Positions 9,495-21,502 of a stretch of DNA of 64,000 nucleotides are shown here, piece by piece. A model generated the notes under the pieces. The model was not told the DNA's origin. It worked only from the letters and a program-made list of their open reading frames with translations, and made no database searches. This stretch comes from Sipunculus nudus (Eukaryota > Annelida > Sipuncula > Golfingiida > Sipunculidae). A program made the translations under genes and the position numbers. Location of the stretch: assembly GCA_026874595.1 (NCBI GenBank), contig CM049309.1, positions 12,886,576 through 12,950,575 on the forward strand. Direction: 5' to 3'. Each line of letters opens with the position of its first letter. Positions within the stretch are counted from its first letter, which is position 1.

Positions 9495-9617
9495 TATATA
9501 TATTTGATCATTGTATTTAAAGTGATAAGTATTTCCTGAAGAGCGGTCAGTTCATAAGGCGTTGTTGAGAGTAGATATCTAGCGCAGTCTGGTACTCGCC
9601 ATCGCAGAACCTATTGG
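9495..9617 (-). promoter_or_regulatory. Core promoter of copy 3
   Basis: TATA box at 9495-9505 and CCAAT at 9613-9617. A C-to-T change lies just beside the TATA box (TTTGATC), shared with copy 5. Confidence 0.58.
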
Positions 9618-11535
9618 ACACGGTCCATTACTCTCAACCCATCACATCACAGGGCGTGGGAGGAATGATTAGGTCGGGGCGCCAGGTGCGGGCAGGGCCG
9701 TCCCGGTCCACTGCTTCTCACTCGGAACCGGGCAAGCCTCTTGATTATCATTACCAGTGCTCAGTTAAGGGAAATGACTTCAAACAGAGACTTAAACAAT
9801 CGCAATGTTCTTGCAGTGTAACAGTGAGAAGATTATTACTCGGGGACCGCATTTAAATGCAGTTCAGAAAAGAGGGACAATCATCATTAATTCATGCAGT
9901 CGCTGGTATTTTGCCGTTGTTGCGCTGAAACTAAACAACCATTTTAATTATCCTAGTGATACATAATAAAATAACAACAATTCAGTACAAGTACACGTGA
10001 TGAGGTTTATTTAACAGGCTTGACTCAAGTGAATAATATTTTTTTAATGAATTCTATTTGGGCCGAATCGAAAAAAAAATCTTATCTTCTCGTAATGATT
10101 TCTATTTTATGTGCTCCTCGATTAGAATTATAAAGGGTGACACTAAAATTACCATTTTAAACGTAAAATGTTCGAAAGATTTTTGGCTATTTTTTTTTTT
10201 TTTAGGCTCATGGATTGACAGCGGTGATGTCATCCGGTGTGGGCGAAGTAACCAGCGACTAGGATAACCGCTGAGGAAACAGCTTCCGTAACTGACAGGC
10301 TTTAATAAATTAACAACTATATTTGTTCTCTTCTCACACACACATTCACGCGCGCACATGCAGTGAATCAATTTTTAATATATTAATGCGCAAGATAAGA
10401 ATAAAGAGATATATACATATCACCAATTAACATATATATTTTACTGCAGTGTCGCTGAATATACGTCAGGTGAAGACATCATGCAGTTCTTACATCAAAC
10501 ATTGCCGGCAGTCTGACCGACACGCACATGCATGTAAAAGTTTAAACAAACCAAAATGAGTCGTCAAGAAAAATCGACAAGTAACATCCAAAAATGCAGT
10601 TACCAATAAAAATACATTTTAACCAATACCTGCAGAAATAAAAAAAAAAATTCCTAACCGCTTTGATGTAATACCGAGCAAAAGATCAAAGGCTGTTGTT
10701 TGTAAATTTGATGAAATTCGGAATTTTATTTTTGGTTCACCAAAGGCAATATCAAAACGATAACGTTATCAAAAATAACTCCGACAAATTCACATGGCAT
10801 TTTATATGTGACATTGAAAGTTTGGGTTGAGTTACAGAATTAATCGGAAACGAGCTCGATATACAGGAAAGCGGCCCTTCATTTTCATGTTCCGCTGCAC
10901 TCTTGTAAAGGCCGAGGATTAATTTGTGGGAACAACTTTTGTTTTGCTATTGTACCGGTACAAAAGGCGACTTTGTCTGGGCCTGCGTATTCAGAAAATG
11001 AGATATCCTGGGTTCCATCATCTTTTAATAGTGGGCCTTATATTTTGCGGGATTTATTTCACGAGCCCCGGGCAAAGACTGCAACAAAGTATTCATGTTC
11101 GGAAAGCGCGTACTGCATTGAGTCTCTATATATATAGTCTACTGTATTGAAAATGATGTAATCGCATGATTTTAATAAGGAAAATGGGTTACCAGAATTC
11201 GTAACAGACAGGATTTTCTCCATATTTATTGAAGATAAATGACAATAATATCTGACAGTGGGTTGAAAATATTTATTATAATATAATTGAATATGTCAAG
11301 CAAATGAAATAGTTTATGTGGCAACAATATTGACATAACCCGCAACAATTTACATGTACACAAGGATGTTAGAAAAATATTGTTATTTTAGTGGATCAAC
11401 ACGTAAAAGCACCGAGTGCACGAAATATAAGCAAATACAAAGATGTAATATATTATAGCACCTAAAGAGTTGTGAACCTAATATTTGAGGCGCTGCTCAT
11501 GCAGCAGGCATGCAGAATGTCCTCTGGAAATTAGG

Positions 11536-12722
11536 TTAAAAAGGAAACTGTTTGTGAAACTGGCTGAGCACCGTCTGGGTCTGTTCAGCAGGGATGAGGG
11601 CCATGAGCTCCAGGGCATCTCTCATTCTCTTGAGCGTTTCATAGTTGTCTCTGCCCGTGACCGTCAGAGTGAAGACTTCCATATCACCTACTTTCCTCCG
11701 CTTGTCCATCGTGGCACCGACCTGCGGAGCCCCAAGACCTGTGGCTTTTCTTTTCTGGCCCGCCTGTGGACCTGTCTTCTCATCCACCCGCCGGTCCCGA
11801 CCGGGGCAGGCACAGATTCGGACCTCGGCAGACTGTCTGCCCAGCACTTGCCCCTGGTGTTCCAGCTCGAAGATGACCCTGAGAGGTCTGTTGAGTCCAC
11901 CCACACAGGAAGAGAAGCACATGAACTGGTAGAGGTTGGTGATCCATTGGTTACCCGCTTGTGGTGTCTGATGAGGTATAATGACTGACTGCCTGCGCGT
12001 TTCGGGGTCCTCGTAGTACCGGGAAAGTGAATGTTCGCATCGCAGCAGGTGGGATGGTGCTGGGTGGTTGTCGTTGAACTCGCTTGTACCGGCGTGGTTT
12101 GGACATCGGCTGACGATCTCCTGCACGTGTTCCGGCTTGACATAGACAGGCATGGCTCTGATAATACTACCGCTGGGAGGTGGGGTGGCCGTGGTGAACT
12201 TGACCGGACAAGCAGTGGCCATGCGCACATAGAGTTTATTCAGAGCTGGTGAGTAGGTCCAGTTGGCAGATTTGGTGTCCTTGACTGGCTGTTCGAAACC
12301 CGTAGTGGCCTGGGTATGCCGTGGCAGACGGCAGGGAGTGCTGCTGGCCTGTGGCTGGAGAAGCCTGCGGTGACGGGGTTGATGTGGTCAGGGGTACAGG
12401 GATTTGCGAGTCCGCTGCTCTGTCACTCATGTCACGTGACGCATCGGCTTCCAGCAGATCCTGTACGCTGTCGGCATGAGTGTAATATTCTTCGGGATCC
12501 GTTTTCAGAAGATCGGCGTGTGGACGGCCGAGAACTCCCTCCACGTCCGCCGTGCTGAGTGGACAGAGGTCCTCCGAATCCGAACCGGAACTGAGCGAAT
12601 GCCACAGCTGATCCACCTCATCTGAAACATCGTATTGCTCGGTGTCCTAGTACAAACGCTGGTTGCTTTTTCGCCGGGCTGGTTTGAAGATCGGTCCGAT
12701 GATAGTGCTTGAATGAAGTCAT
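11536..12722 (-). pseudogene. p53-like: p53-family pseudogene, copy 4 (two frameshifts, lost arginine)
   Basis: The ATG (12722-12720) remains, with M5K. A 2-bp deletion near 12646 shifts the frame around codon 26, and an 11-bp deletion at about 12300 shifts it again at codons 141-145, just before the DNA-binding domain. An in-frame 3-bp deletion near 11886 removes one of the paired arginines R283/R284 (human R248/R249), and T291 is changed to E. Open pieces remain at 12236-12616 (activation motif and linker) and 11536-12228 (most of the DNA-binding domain plus tetramerisation domain), but no single frame joins them. The arginine loss would itself be expected to cripple DNA binding. Confidence 0.93.
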
Positions 12723-12801
12723 TTTTTTCAGTTATTGTGAATAGCAGGATGTTGTTATGTGAAAAGCGGCTCGGATACTGCAGTCAATTACGGGAAGTGG
12801 G

Positions 12802-12924
12802 TATATATATTTGACCATTGTATTTAAAGTGATAAGTATTTCCTGAAGAGCGGTCAGTTCATGAGGCGTTGTTGAGAGTAGATATCTAGCGCAGTCTGGT
12901 ACTCGCCATCGCAGAACCTATTGG
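12802..12924 (-). promoter_or_regulatory. Core promoter of copy 4 (retained on a pseudogene)
   Basis: TATA box at 12802-12812, 80 bases above the ATG; CCAAT at 12920-12924. Both are intact although the gene below is broken. Confidence 0.5.
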
Positions 12925-14843
12925 ACACGGTCCATTACTCTCAACCCATCACATCACAGGGCGTGGGAGGAATGATTAGGTCGGGGCGCCCGGTGCGGGC
13001 AGGGCCGTCCCGATCCACTGCTTCTCACTCGGAACCGGGCATGCCTCTTGATTATCATTACCAGTGCTCAGTTAAGGGAAATGACTTCAAACGGAGACTT
13101 AAATGTTCTTGCAGTGTAACAGTGAAAAGATTATTACTCGGAGACTGCATTTAAATGCAGTTAAGAAAAGAGGGACAATCATTATTAATTCATGCAGTCG
13201 CTGGTATTTTGCCGCTGTTGCGCTGAAACTAAACAACCATTTTAATTATCCTAGTGATACATAATAAAATAACAACAATTCAGTACAAGTACACGTGATG
13301 AGGTTTATTTAACAGGTTTGACTCAAGTGAATAATATTTTTTTAATGAATTCTATTTGGGCCGAATCGAAAAAAAAATCTTATCTTCTCGTAATGATTTC
13401 TATTTTATGTGCTCCTCGATTAGAATTATAAAGGGTGACACTAAAATTACCATTTTAAACGTAAAATGTTCGAAAGATTTTTGGCTATTTTTTTTTTTTT
13501 TTTTTTTTTTTTAGGCTCATGGATTGACAGCGGTGATGTCATCCGGTGTGGGCGAAGTAACCAGCGACTAGGATAACCGCTGAGGAAACAGCTTCCGTAA
13601 CTGACAGGCTTTAATAAATTAACAACTATATTTGTTCTCTTCTCACACACACATTCACGCGCGCACATGCAGTGAATCAATTTTTAATATATTAATGCGC
13701 AAGATAAGAATAAAGAGATATATACATATCACCAATTAACATATATATTTTACTGCAGTGTCGCTGAATATACGTCAGGTGAAGACATCATGCAGTTCTT
13801 ACATCAAACATTGCCGGCAGTCTGACCGACACGCACATGCATGTAAAAGTTTAAACAAACCAAAATGAGTCGTCAAGAAAAATCGACAAGTAACATCCAA
13901 AAATGCAGTTACCAATAAAAATACATTTTAACCAATACCTGCAGAAATAAAAAAAAATTCCTAACCGCTTTGATGTAATACCGAGCAAAAGATCAAAGGC
14001 TGTTGTTTGTAAATTTGATGAAATTCGGAATTTTATTTTTGGTTCACCAAAGGCAATATCAAAACGATAACGTTATCAAAAATAACTCCGACAAATTCAC
14101 ATGGCATTTTTATGTGTGACATTGAAAGTTTGGGTTGAGTTACAGAATTAATCGGAAACGAGCTCGATATACAGGAAAGCGGCCCTTCATTTTCATGTTC
14201 CGCTGCACTCTTGTAAAGGTCGAGGATTAATTTGCGGGAACAACTTTTGTTTTGCTATTGTACCGGTACAAAAGGCGACTTTGTCTGGGCCTGCGTATTC
14301 AGAAAATGAGATATCCTGGGTTCCATCATCTTTTAATAGTGGGCTTTATATTTTGCGGGATTTATTTCACGAGCCCCGGGCAAAGACTGCAACAAAGTAT
14401 TCATGTTCGGAAAGCGCGTACTGCATTGAGTCTCTATATATATAGTCTCTTGTATTGATAATGATGTAATCGCATGATTTTAATAAGGAAAATGGGTTAC
14501 CAGAATTCGTAACAGACAGGATTTTCTCCATATTTATTGAAGATAAATGACAATAATATCTGACAGTGGGTTGAAAATATTTATTATAATATAATTGAAT
14601 ATGTCAAGCAAATGAAATAGTTTATGTAGCAACAATATTGACATAACCCGCAACAATTTACATGTACACAAGGATGTTAGAAAAATATTGTTATTTTAGT
14701 GGATCAACACGTAAAAGCACCGAGTGCACGAAATATAAGCAAATACATAGATGTAATATATTATAGCACCTAAAGAGTTGTGAACCTAATATTTGAGGCG
14801 CTGCTCATTCAGCAGGCATGCAGAATGTCCTCTGGAAATGAGG

Positions 14844-16046
14844 TTAAAAAGGAAACTGTTTGTGAAACTGGCTGAGCACCGTCAGGTTCTGTTCAGCAGG
14901 GATGAGGGCCATGAGCTCCAGGGCATCTCTCATTCTCTTGAGCGTTTCATAGTTGTCTCTGCCCGTGACCGTCAGAGTGAAGACTTCCATATCACCTACT
15001 TTCCTCCGCTTGTCCATCGTGGCACCGACCTGCGGAGCCCCAAGACCTGTGGCTTTTCTTTTCTGGCCCGCCTGTGGACCTGTCTTCTCATCCACCCGAC
15101 GGTCCCGACCGGGGCAGGCACAGATTCGGACCTCGGCAGACTGTCTGCCCAGCACTTGCCCCTGGTGTTCCAGCGTGAAGATGACCCTGAGAGGGCGTCT
15201 GTTCAGTCCACCCACACAGGAAGAGAAGCACATGAACTGGTAGAGGTTGGTGATCCATTGGTTACCCGCTTGTGGTGTCTGATGAGGTATAATGACTGAC
15301 TGCCTGCGCGTTTCGGGGTCCTCGTAGTACCGGGAAAGTGAATGTTCGCATCGCAGCAGGTGGGATGGTGCTGGGTGGTTGTCGTTGAACTCGCTTGTAC
15401 CGGCGTGGTTTGGACATCGGCTGACGATCTCCTGCACGTGTTCCGGCTTGACATAGACAGGCATGGCTCTGATAATACTACCGCTGGGAGGTGGGGTGGC
15501 CGTGGTGAACTTGACTGGACAAGCAGTGGCCATGCGCACATAGAGTTTATTCAGAGCTGGTGAGTAGGTCCAGTTGGCAGATTTGGTGTCCTTGACTGGC
15601 TGTTCGAAACCCACCTGGAAGCCGTAGTGGCCTGGGTATGCCGTGGCAGACGGCAGGGAGTGCTGCTGGCCTGTGGCTGGAGAAGCCTGCGGTGACGGGG
15701 TTGATGTGGTCAGGGGTACAGGGATTTGCGAGTCCGCTGCTCTGTCACTCATGTCACGTGACGCATCGGCTTCCAGCAGATCCTGTACGCTGTCGGCATG
15801 ACTGTAATATTCTTCGGGATCCGTTTTCAGAAGATCGGCGTGTGGACGGCCGAGAACTCCCTCCACGTCCGCCGTGCTGAGTGGACAGAGATCCTCCGAA
15901 TCCGAACCGGAACTGAGCGAATGCCACAGCTGATCCACCTCATCTGAAACATCGTATTGCTCGGTGTCTTCTAGCACAAACGCTGGTTGCTTTTTCGCCG
16001 GGCTGGTTTGAAGATCGGTCCGATGATAGTGCATGAATGAAGTCAT
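14844..16046 (-). CDS. p53-like: p53/p63/p73-family transcription factor, copy 5 (intact)
   Basis: Full 400-residue frame. T82S and T209S are shared with neighbouring copies. Two adjacent private changes, T387N and Q388L, lie in the tail after the tetramerisation domain, where little constraint is expected. All DNA-contact and zinc residues are present. Confidence 0.94.
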   Translation of the reverse strand: MTSFMHYHRTDLQTSPAKKQPAFVLEDTEQYDVSDEVDQLWHSLSSGSDSEDLCPLSTADVEGVLGRPHADLLKTDPEEYYSHADSVQDLLEADASRDMSDRAADSQIPVPLTTSTPSPQASPATGQQHSLPSATAYPGHYGFQVGFEQPVKDTKSANWTYSPALNKLYVRMATACPVKFTTATPPPSGSIIRAMPVYVKPEHVQEIVSRCPNHAGTSEFNDNHPAPSHLLRCEHSLSRYYEDPETRRQSVIIPHQTPQAGNQWITNLYQFMCFSSCVGGLNRRPLRVIFTLEHQGQVLGRQSAEVRICACPGRDRRVDEKTGPQAGQKRKATGLGAPQVGATMDKRRKVGDMEVFTLTVTGRDNYETLKRMRDALELMALIPAEQNLTVLSQFHKQFPF

Positions 16047-16125
16047 TTTTTTCAGTTATTGTGAATAGCAGGATGTTGTTATGTGAAAAGCGGCTCGGAT
16101 ACTGCAGTCAATTACGGGAAGTGGG

Positions 16126-16248
16126 TATATATATTTGATCATTGTATTTAAAGTGATAAGTATTTCCTGAAGAGCGGTCAGTTCATAAGGCGTTGTTGAG
16201 AGTAGATATCTAGCGCAGTCTGGTCCTCGCCATCGCAGAACCTATTGG
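16126..16248 (-). promoter_or_regulatory. Core promoter of copy 5
   Basis: TATA box at 16126-16136 and CCAAT at 16244-16248. It shares the neighbouring TTTGATC variant with copy 3. Confidence 0.58.
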
Positions 16249-18173
16249 ACACGGTCCATTACTCTCAACCCATCACATCACAGGGCGTGGGAGGAATGAT
16301 TAGGTCGGGGCGCCAGGTGCGGGCAGGGCCGTCCCGGTCCACTGCTTCTCACTCGGAACCGGGCAAGCCTCTTGATTATCATTACCAGTGCTCAGTTAAG
16401 GGAAATGACTTCAAACAGAGACTTAAACAATCGCAATGTTCTTGCAGTGTAACAGTGAGAAGATTATTACTCGGAGACCGCATTTAAATGCAGTTCAGAA
16501 AAGAGGGACAATCATCATTAATTCATGCAGTCGCTGGTATTTTGCCGCTGTTGCGCTGAAACTAAACAACCATTTTAATTATCCTAGTGATACATAATAA
16601 AATAACAACAATTCAGTACAAGTACACGTGATGAGGTTTATTTAACAGGCTTGACTCAAGTGAATAATATTTTTTTAATGAATTCTATTTGGGCCGAATC
16701 GAAAAAAAAATCTTATCTTCTCGTAATGATTTCTATTTTATGTGCTCCTCGATTAGAATTATAAAGGGTGACACTAAAATTACCATTTTAAACGTAAAAT
16801 GTTCGAAAGATTTTTGGCTATTTTTTTTTTTTTTTTTTTTTTAGGCTCATGGATTGACAGCGGTGATGTCATCCGGTGTGGGCGAAGTAACCAGCGACTA
16901 GGATAACCGCTGAGGAAACAGCTTCCGTAACTGACAGGCTTTAATAAATTAACAACTATATTTGTTCTCTTCTCACACACACATTCACGCGCGCACATGC
17001 AGTGAATCAATTTTTAATATATTAATGCGCAAGATAAGAATAAAGAGATATATACATATCACCAATTAACATATATATTTTACTGCAGTGTCGCTGAATA
17101 TACGTCAGGTGAAGACATCATGCAGTTCTTACATCAAACATTGCCGGCAGTCTGACCGACACGCACATGCATGTAAAAGTTTAAACAAACCAAAATGAGT
17201 CGTCAAGAAAAATCGACAAGTAACATCCAAAAATGCAGTTACCAATAAAAATACATTTTAACCAATACCTGCAGAAATAAAAAAAATTTCCTGACCGCTT
17301 TGATGTAATACCGAGCAAAAGATCAAAGGCTGTTGTTTGTAAATTTGATGAAATTCGGAATTTTATTTTTGGTTCACCAAAGGCAATATCAAAACGATAA
17401 CGTTATCAAAAATAACTCCGACAAATTCACATGGCATTTTTATGTGTGACATTGAAAGTTTGGGTTGAGTTACAGAATTAATCGGAAACGAGCTCGATAT
17501 ACAGGAAAGCGGCCCTTCATTTTCATGTTCCGCTGCACTCTTGTAAAGGTCGAGGATTAATTTGCGGGAACAACTTTTGTTTTGCTATTGTACCGGTACA
17601 AAAGGCGACTTTGTCTGGGCCTGCGTATTCAGAAAACGAGATATCCTGGGTTCCATCATCTTTTAATAGTGGGCTTTATATTTTGCGGGATTTATTTCAC
17701 GAGCCCCGGGCAAAGACTGCAACAAAGTATTCATGTTCGGAAAGCGCGTACTGCATTGAGTCTCTATATATTTAGTCTCTTGTATTGATAATGATGTAAT
17801 CGCATGATTTTAATAAGGAAAATGGGTTACCAGAATTCGTAACAGACAGGATTTTCTCCATATTTATTGAAGATAAATGACAATTATATCTGACAGTGGG
17901 TTGAAAATATTTATTATAATATAATTGAATATGTCAAGCAAATGAAATAGTTTATGTAGCAACAATATTGACATAACCCGCAACAATTTACATGTACACA
18001 AGGATGTTAGAAAAATATTGTTATTTTAGTGGATCAACACGTAAAAGCACCGAGCGCACGAAATATAAGCAAATACATAGATGTAATATATTATAGCACC
18101 TAAAGAGTTGTGAACCTAATATTTGAGGCGCTGCTCATGCAGCAGGCATGCAGAATGTCCTCTGGAAATTAGG

Positions 18174-19376
18174 TTAAAAAGAAAACTGTTTGTGAAACTG
18201 GCTGAGCACCGTCTGGGTCTGTTCAGCAGGGATGAGGGCCATGAGCTCCAGGGCATCTCTCATTCTCTTGAGCGTTTCATAGTTGTCTCTGCCCGTGACC
18301 GTCAGAGTGAAGACTTCCATATCACCTACTTTCCTCCGCTTGTCCATCGTGGCACCGACCTGCGGAGCCCCAAGACCTGTGGCTTTTCTTTTCTGGCCCG
18401 CCTGTGGACCTGTCTTCTCATCCACCCGACGGTCCCGACCGGGGCAGGCACAGATTCGGACCTCGGCAGACTGTCTGCCCAGCACTTGCCCCTGGTGTTC
18501 CAGCGTGAAGATGACCCTGAGAGGGCGTCTGTTCAGTCCACCCACACAGGAAGAGAAGCACATGAACTGGTAGAGGTTGGTGATCCATTGGTTACCCGCT
18601 TGTGGTGTCTGATGAGGTATAATGACTGACTGCCTGCGCGTTTCGGGGTCCTCGTAGTACCGGGAAAGTGAATGTTCGCATCGCAGCAGGTGGGATGGTG
18701 CTGGGTGGTTGTCGTTGAACTCGCTTGTACCGGCGTGGTTTGGACATCGGGTGACGATCTCCTGCACGTGTTCCGGTTTGACATAGACAGGCATGGCTCT
18801 CATAATACTACCGCTGGGAGGTGGGGTGGCCGTGGTGAACTTGACCGGACAAGCAGTGGCCATGCGCACATAGAGTTTATTCAGAGCTGGTGAGTAGGTC
18901 CAGTTGGCAGATTTGGTGTCCTTGACTGGCTGTTCGAAACCCACCTGGAAGCCGTAGTAGCCTGGGTATGCCGTGGCAGACGGCAGGGAGTGCTGCTGGC
19001 CTGTGGCTGGAGAAGCCTGCGGTGACGGGGTTGATGTGGTCAGGGGTACAGGGATTTGCGAGTCCGCTGCTCTGTCACTCATGTCACGTGACGCATCGGC
19101 TTCCAGCAGATCCTGTACGCTGTCGGCATGAGTGTAATATTCTTCGGGATCCGTTTTCAGAAGATCGGCGTGTGGACGGCCGAGAACTCCCTCCACGTCC
19201 GCCGTGCTGAGTGGACAGAGGTCCTCCGAATCCGAACCGGAACTGAGCGAATGCCACAGCTGATCCACCTCATCTGAAACATCCTATTGCTCGGTGTCTT
19301 CTAGCTCAAACGCTGGTTGCTTTTTCGCCGGGCTGGTTTGAAGATCGGTCCGATGATAGTGCATGAATGAAGTCAT
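18174..19376 (-). pseudogene. p53-like: p53-family copy 6, premature stop Y31* (possible deltaN form)
   Basis: The ATG is at 19376-19374, but codon 31 is TAG (19286-19284), cutting the full-length protein to 30 residues. Everything downstream stays open to the normal stop, with H140Y, I192M and P399S. The next in-frame ATG is M99, which lies before the DNA-binding domain. Re-initiation there would give a protein of about 302 residues with DNA-binding and tetramerisation domains but no activation motif, the layout of deltaN isoforms in this family. Whether it is translated is unknown, so it may simply be a pseudogene. Confidence 0.85.
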
Positions 19377-19456
19377 TTTTTTTCAGTTATTGTGAATAGC
19401 AGGATGTTGTTATGTGAAAAGCGGCTCGGATACTGCAGTCAATTACGGGAAGTGGG

Positions 19457-19579
19457 TATATATATTTGACCATTGTATTTAAAGTGATAAGTATTTCCTG
19501 AAGAGCGGTCAGTTCATAAGGCGTTGTTGAGAGTAGATATCTAGCGCAGTCTGGTACTCGCCATCGCAGAACCTATTGG
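19457..19579 (-). promoter_or_regulatory. Core promoter of copy 6
   Basis: TATA box at 19457-19467 and CCAAT at 19575-19579, both unchanged. Confidence 0.52.
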
Positions 19580-21502
19580 ACACGGTCCATTACTCTCAAC
19601 CCATCACATCACAGGGCGTGGGAGGAATGATTAGGTCGGGGCGCCCGGTGCGGGCAGGGCCGTCCCGGTCCACTGCTTCTCACTCGGAAGAGGGCAAGCC
19701 TCTTGATTATCATTACCAGTGCTCAGTTAAGGGAAATGACTTCAAACGGAGACTTAAACAATCGCAATGTTCTTGCAGTGTAACAGTGGGAAGATTATTA
19801 CTCGGAGACCGCATTTAAATGCAGTTCAGAAAAGAGGGACAATCATCATTAATTCATGCAGTCGCTGGTATTTTGCCGCTGTTGCGCTGAAACTAAACAA
19901 CCATTTTAATTATCCTAGTGATACATAATAAAATAACAACAATTCAGTACAAGTACACGTGATGAGGTTTATTTAACAGGTTTGACTCAAGTGAATAATA
20001 TTTTTTAATGAATTCTTTTTGGGCCGAATCGAAAAAAAAAATCTTATCTTCTCGTAATGATTTCTATTTTATGTGCTCCTCGATTAGAATTATAAAGGGT
20101 GACACTAAAATTACCATTTTAAACGTAAAATGTTCGAAAGATTTTTGGCTATTTTTTTTTTTTTTTTTTTTAGGCTCATGGATTGACAGCGGTGATGTCA
20201 TTCGGTGTGGGCGAAGTAACCAGCGACTAGGATAACCGCTGAGGAAACAGCTTCCGTAACTGACAGGCTTTAATAAATTAACAACTATATTTGTTCTCTT
20301 CTCACACACACATTCACGCGCGCACATGCAGTGAATCAATTTTTAATATATTAATGCGCAAGATAAGAATAAAGAGATATATACATATCACCAATTAACA
20401 TATATATTTTACTGCAGTGTCGCTGAATATACGTCAGGTGAAGACATCATGCAGTTCTTACATCAAACATTGCCGGCAGTCTGACCGACACGCACATGCA
20501 TGTAAAAGTTTAAACAAACCAAAATGAGTCGTCAAGAAAAATCGACAAGTAACATCCAAAATGCAGTTACCAATAAAAATACATTTTAACCAATACCTGC
20601 AGAAATAAAAAAAAATTTCCTAACCGCTTTGATGTAATACCGAGCAAAAGATCAAAGGCTGTTGTTTGTAAATTTGATGAAATTCGGAATTTTATTTTTG
20701 GTTCACCAAAGGCCATATCAAAACAATAACGTTTTCAAAAATAACTCCGACAAATTCACATGGCATTTTTATGTGTGACATTGAAAGTTTGGGTTGAGTT
20801 ACAGAATTAATCGGAAACGAGCTCGATATACAGGAAAGCGGCCCTTCATTTTCATGTTCCGCTGCACTCTTGTAAAGGCCGAGGATTAATTTGCGGGAAC
20901 AACTTTTGTTTTGCTATTGTACCGGTACAAAAGGCGACTTTGTCTGGGCCTGCGTATTCAGAAAATGAGATATCCTGGGTTCCATCATCTTTTAATAGTG
21001 GGCTTTATATTTTGCGGGATTTATTTCACGAGCCCCGGGCAAAGACTGCAACAAAGTATTCATGTTCGGAAAGCGCGTACTGCATTGAGTCTCTATATAT
21101 ATAGTCTCTTGTATTGATAATGATGTAATCGCATGATTTTAATAAGGAAAATGGGTTACCAGAATTCGTAACAGACAGGATTTTCTGCATATTTATTGAA
21201 GATAAATGACAATAATATCTGACAGTGGGTTGAAAATATTTATTATAATATAATTGAATATGTCAAGCAAATGAAATAGTTTATGTAGCAACAATATTGA
21301 CATAACCCGCAACAATTTACATGTACACAAGGATGTTAGAAAAATATTGTTATTTTAGTGGATCAACACGTAAAAGCACCGAGTGCACGAAATATAAGCA
21401 TATACATAGATGTAATATATTATAGCACCTAAAGAGTTGTGAACCTAATATTTGAGGCGCTGCTCATTCAGCAGGCATGCAGAATGTCCTCTGGAAATTA
21501 GG

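Larger units (their letters stand above)
6659..9988. repeat. Array unit 3
   Basis: Length 3330; T-run of 21 (6860-6880). It shares with unit 5 the T82S codon, a CCAGGTG variant in the upstream GC patch and CAAACAGAG in place of CAAACGGAG. Confidence 0.97.
9989..13286. repeat. Array unit 4, the most diverged unit
   Basis: Length 3298; T-run only 14 (10190-10203). It carries several private indels: 11 bp, 3 bp and 2 bp missing in the gene, and 9 bp missing in the upstream segment near 13102. This clustering suggests an older unit or one that escaped homogenisation. Confidence 0.96.
13287..16619. repeat. Array unit 5
   Basis: Length 3333; T-run of 25 (13488-13512). It combines unit 2 markers (T209S, TTCAGCAGG) with unit 3 markers (T82S, CCAGGTG), which looks like a product of exchange between those lineages. 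Confidence 0.97.
16620..19950. repeat. Array unit 6
   Basis: Length 3331; T-run of 22 (16821-16842). It shares H140Y, I192M, P399S and a GAAGAGGGC upstream variant with unit 8, suggesting a common source. Confidence 0.97.
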
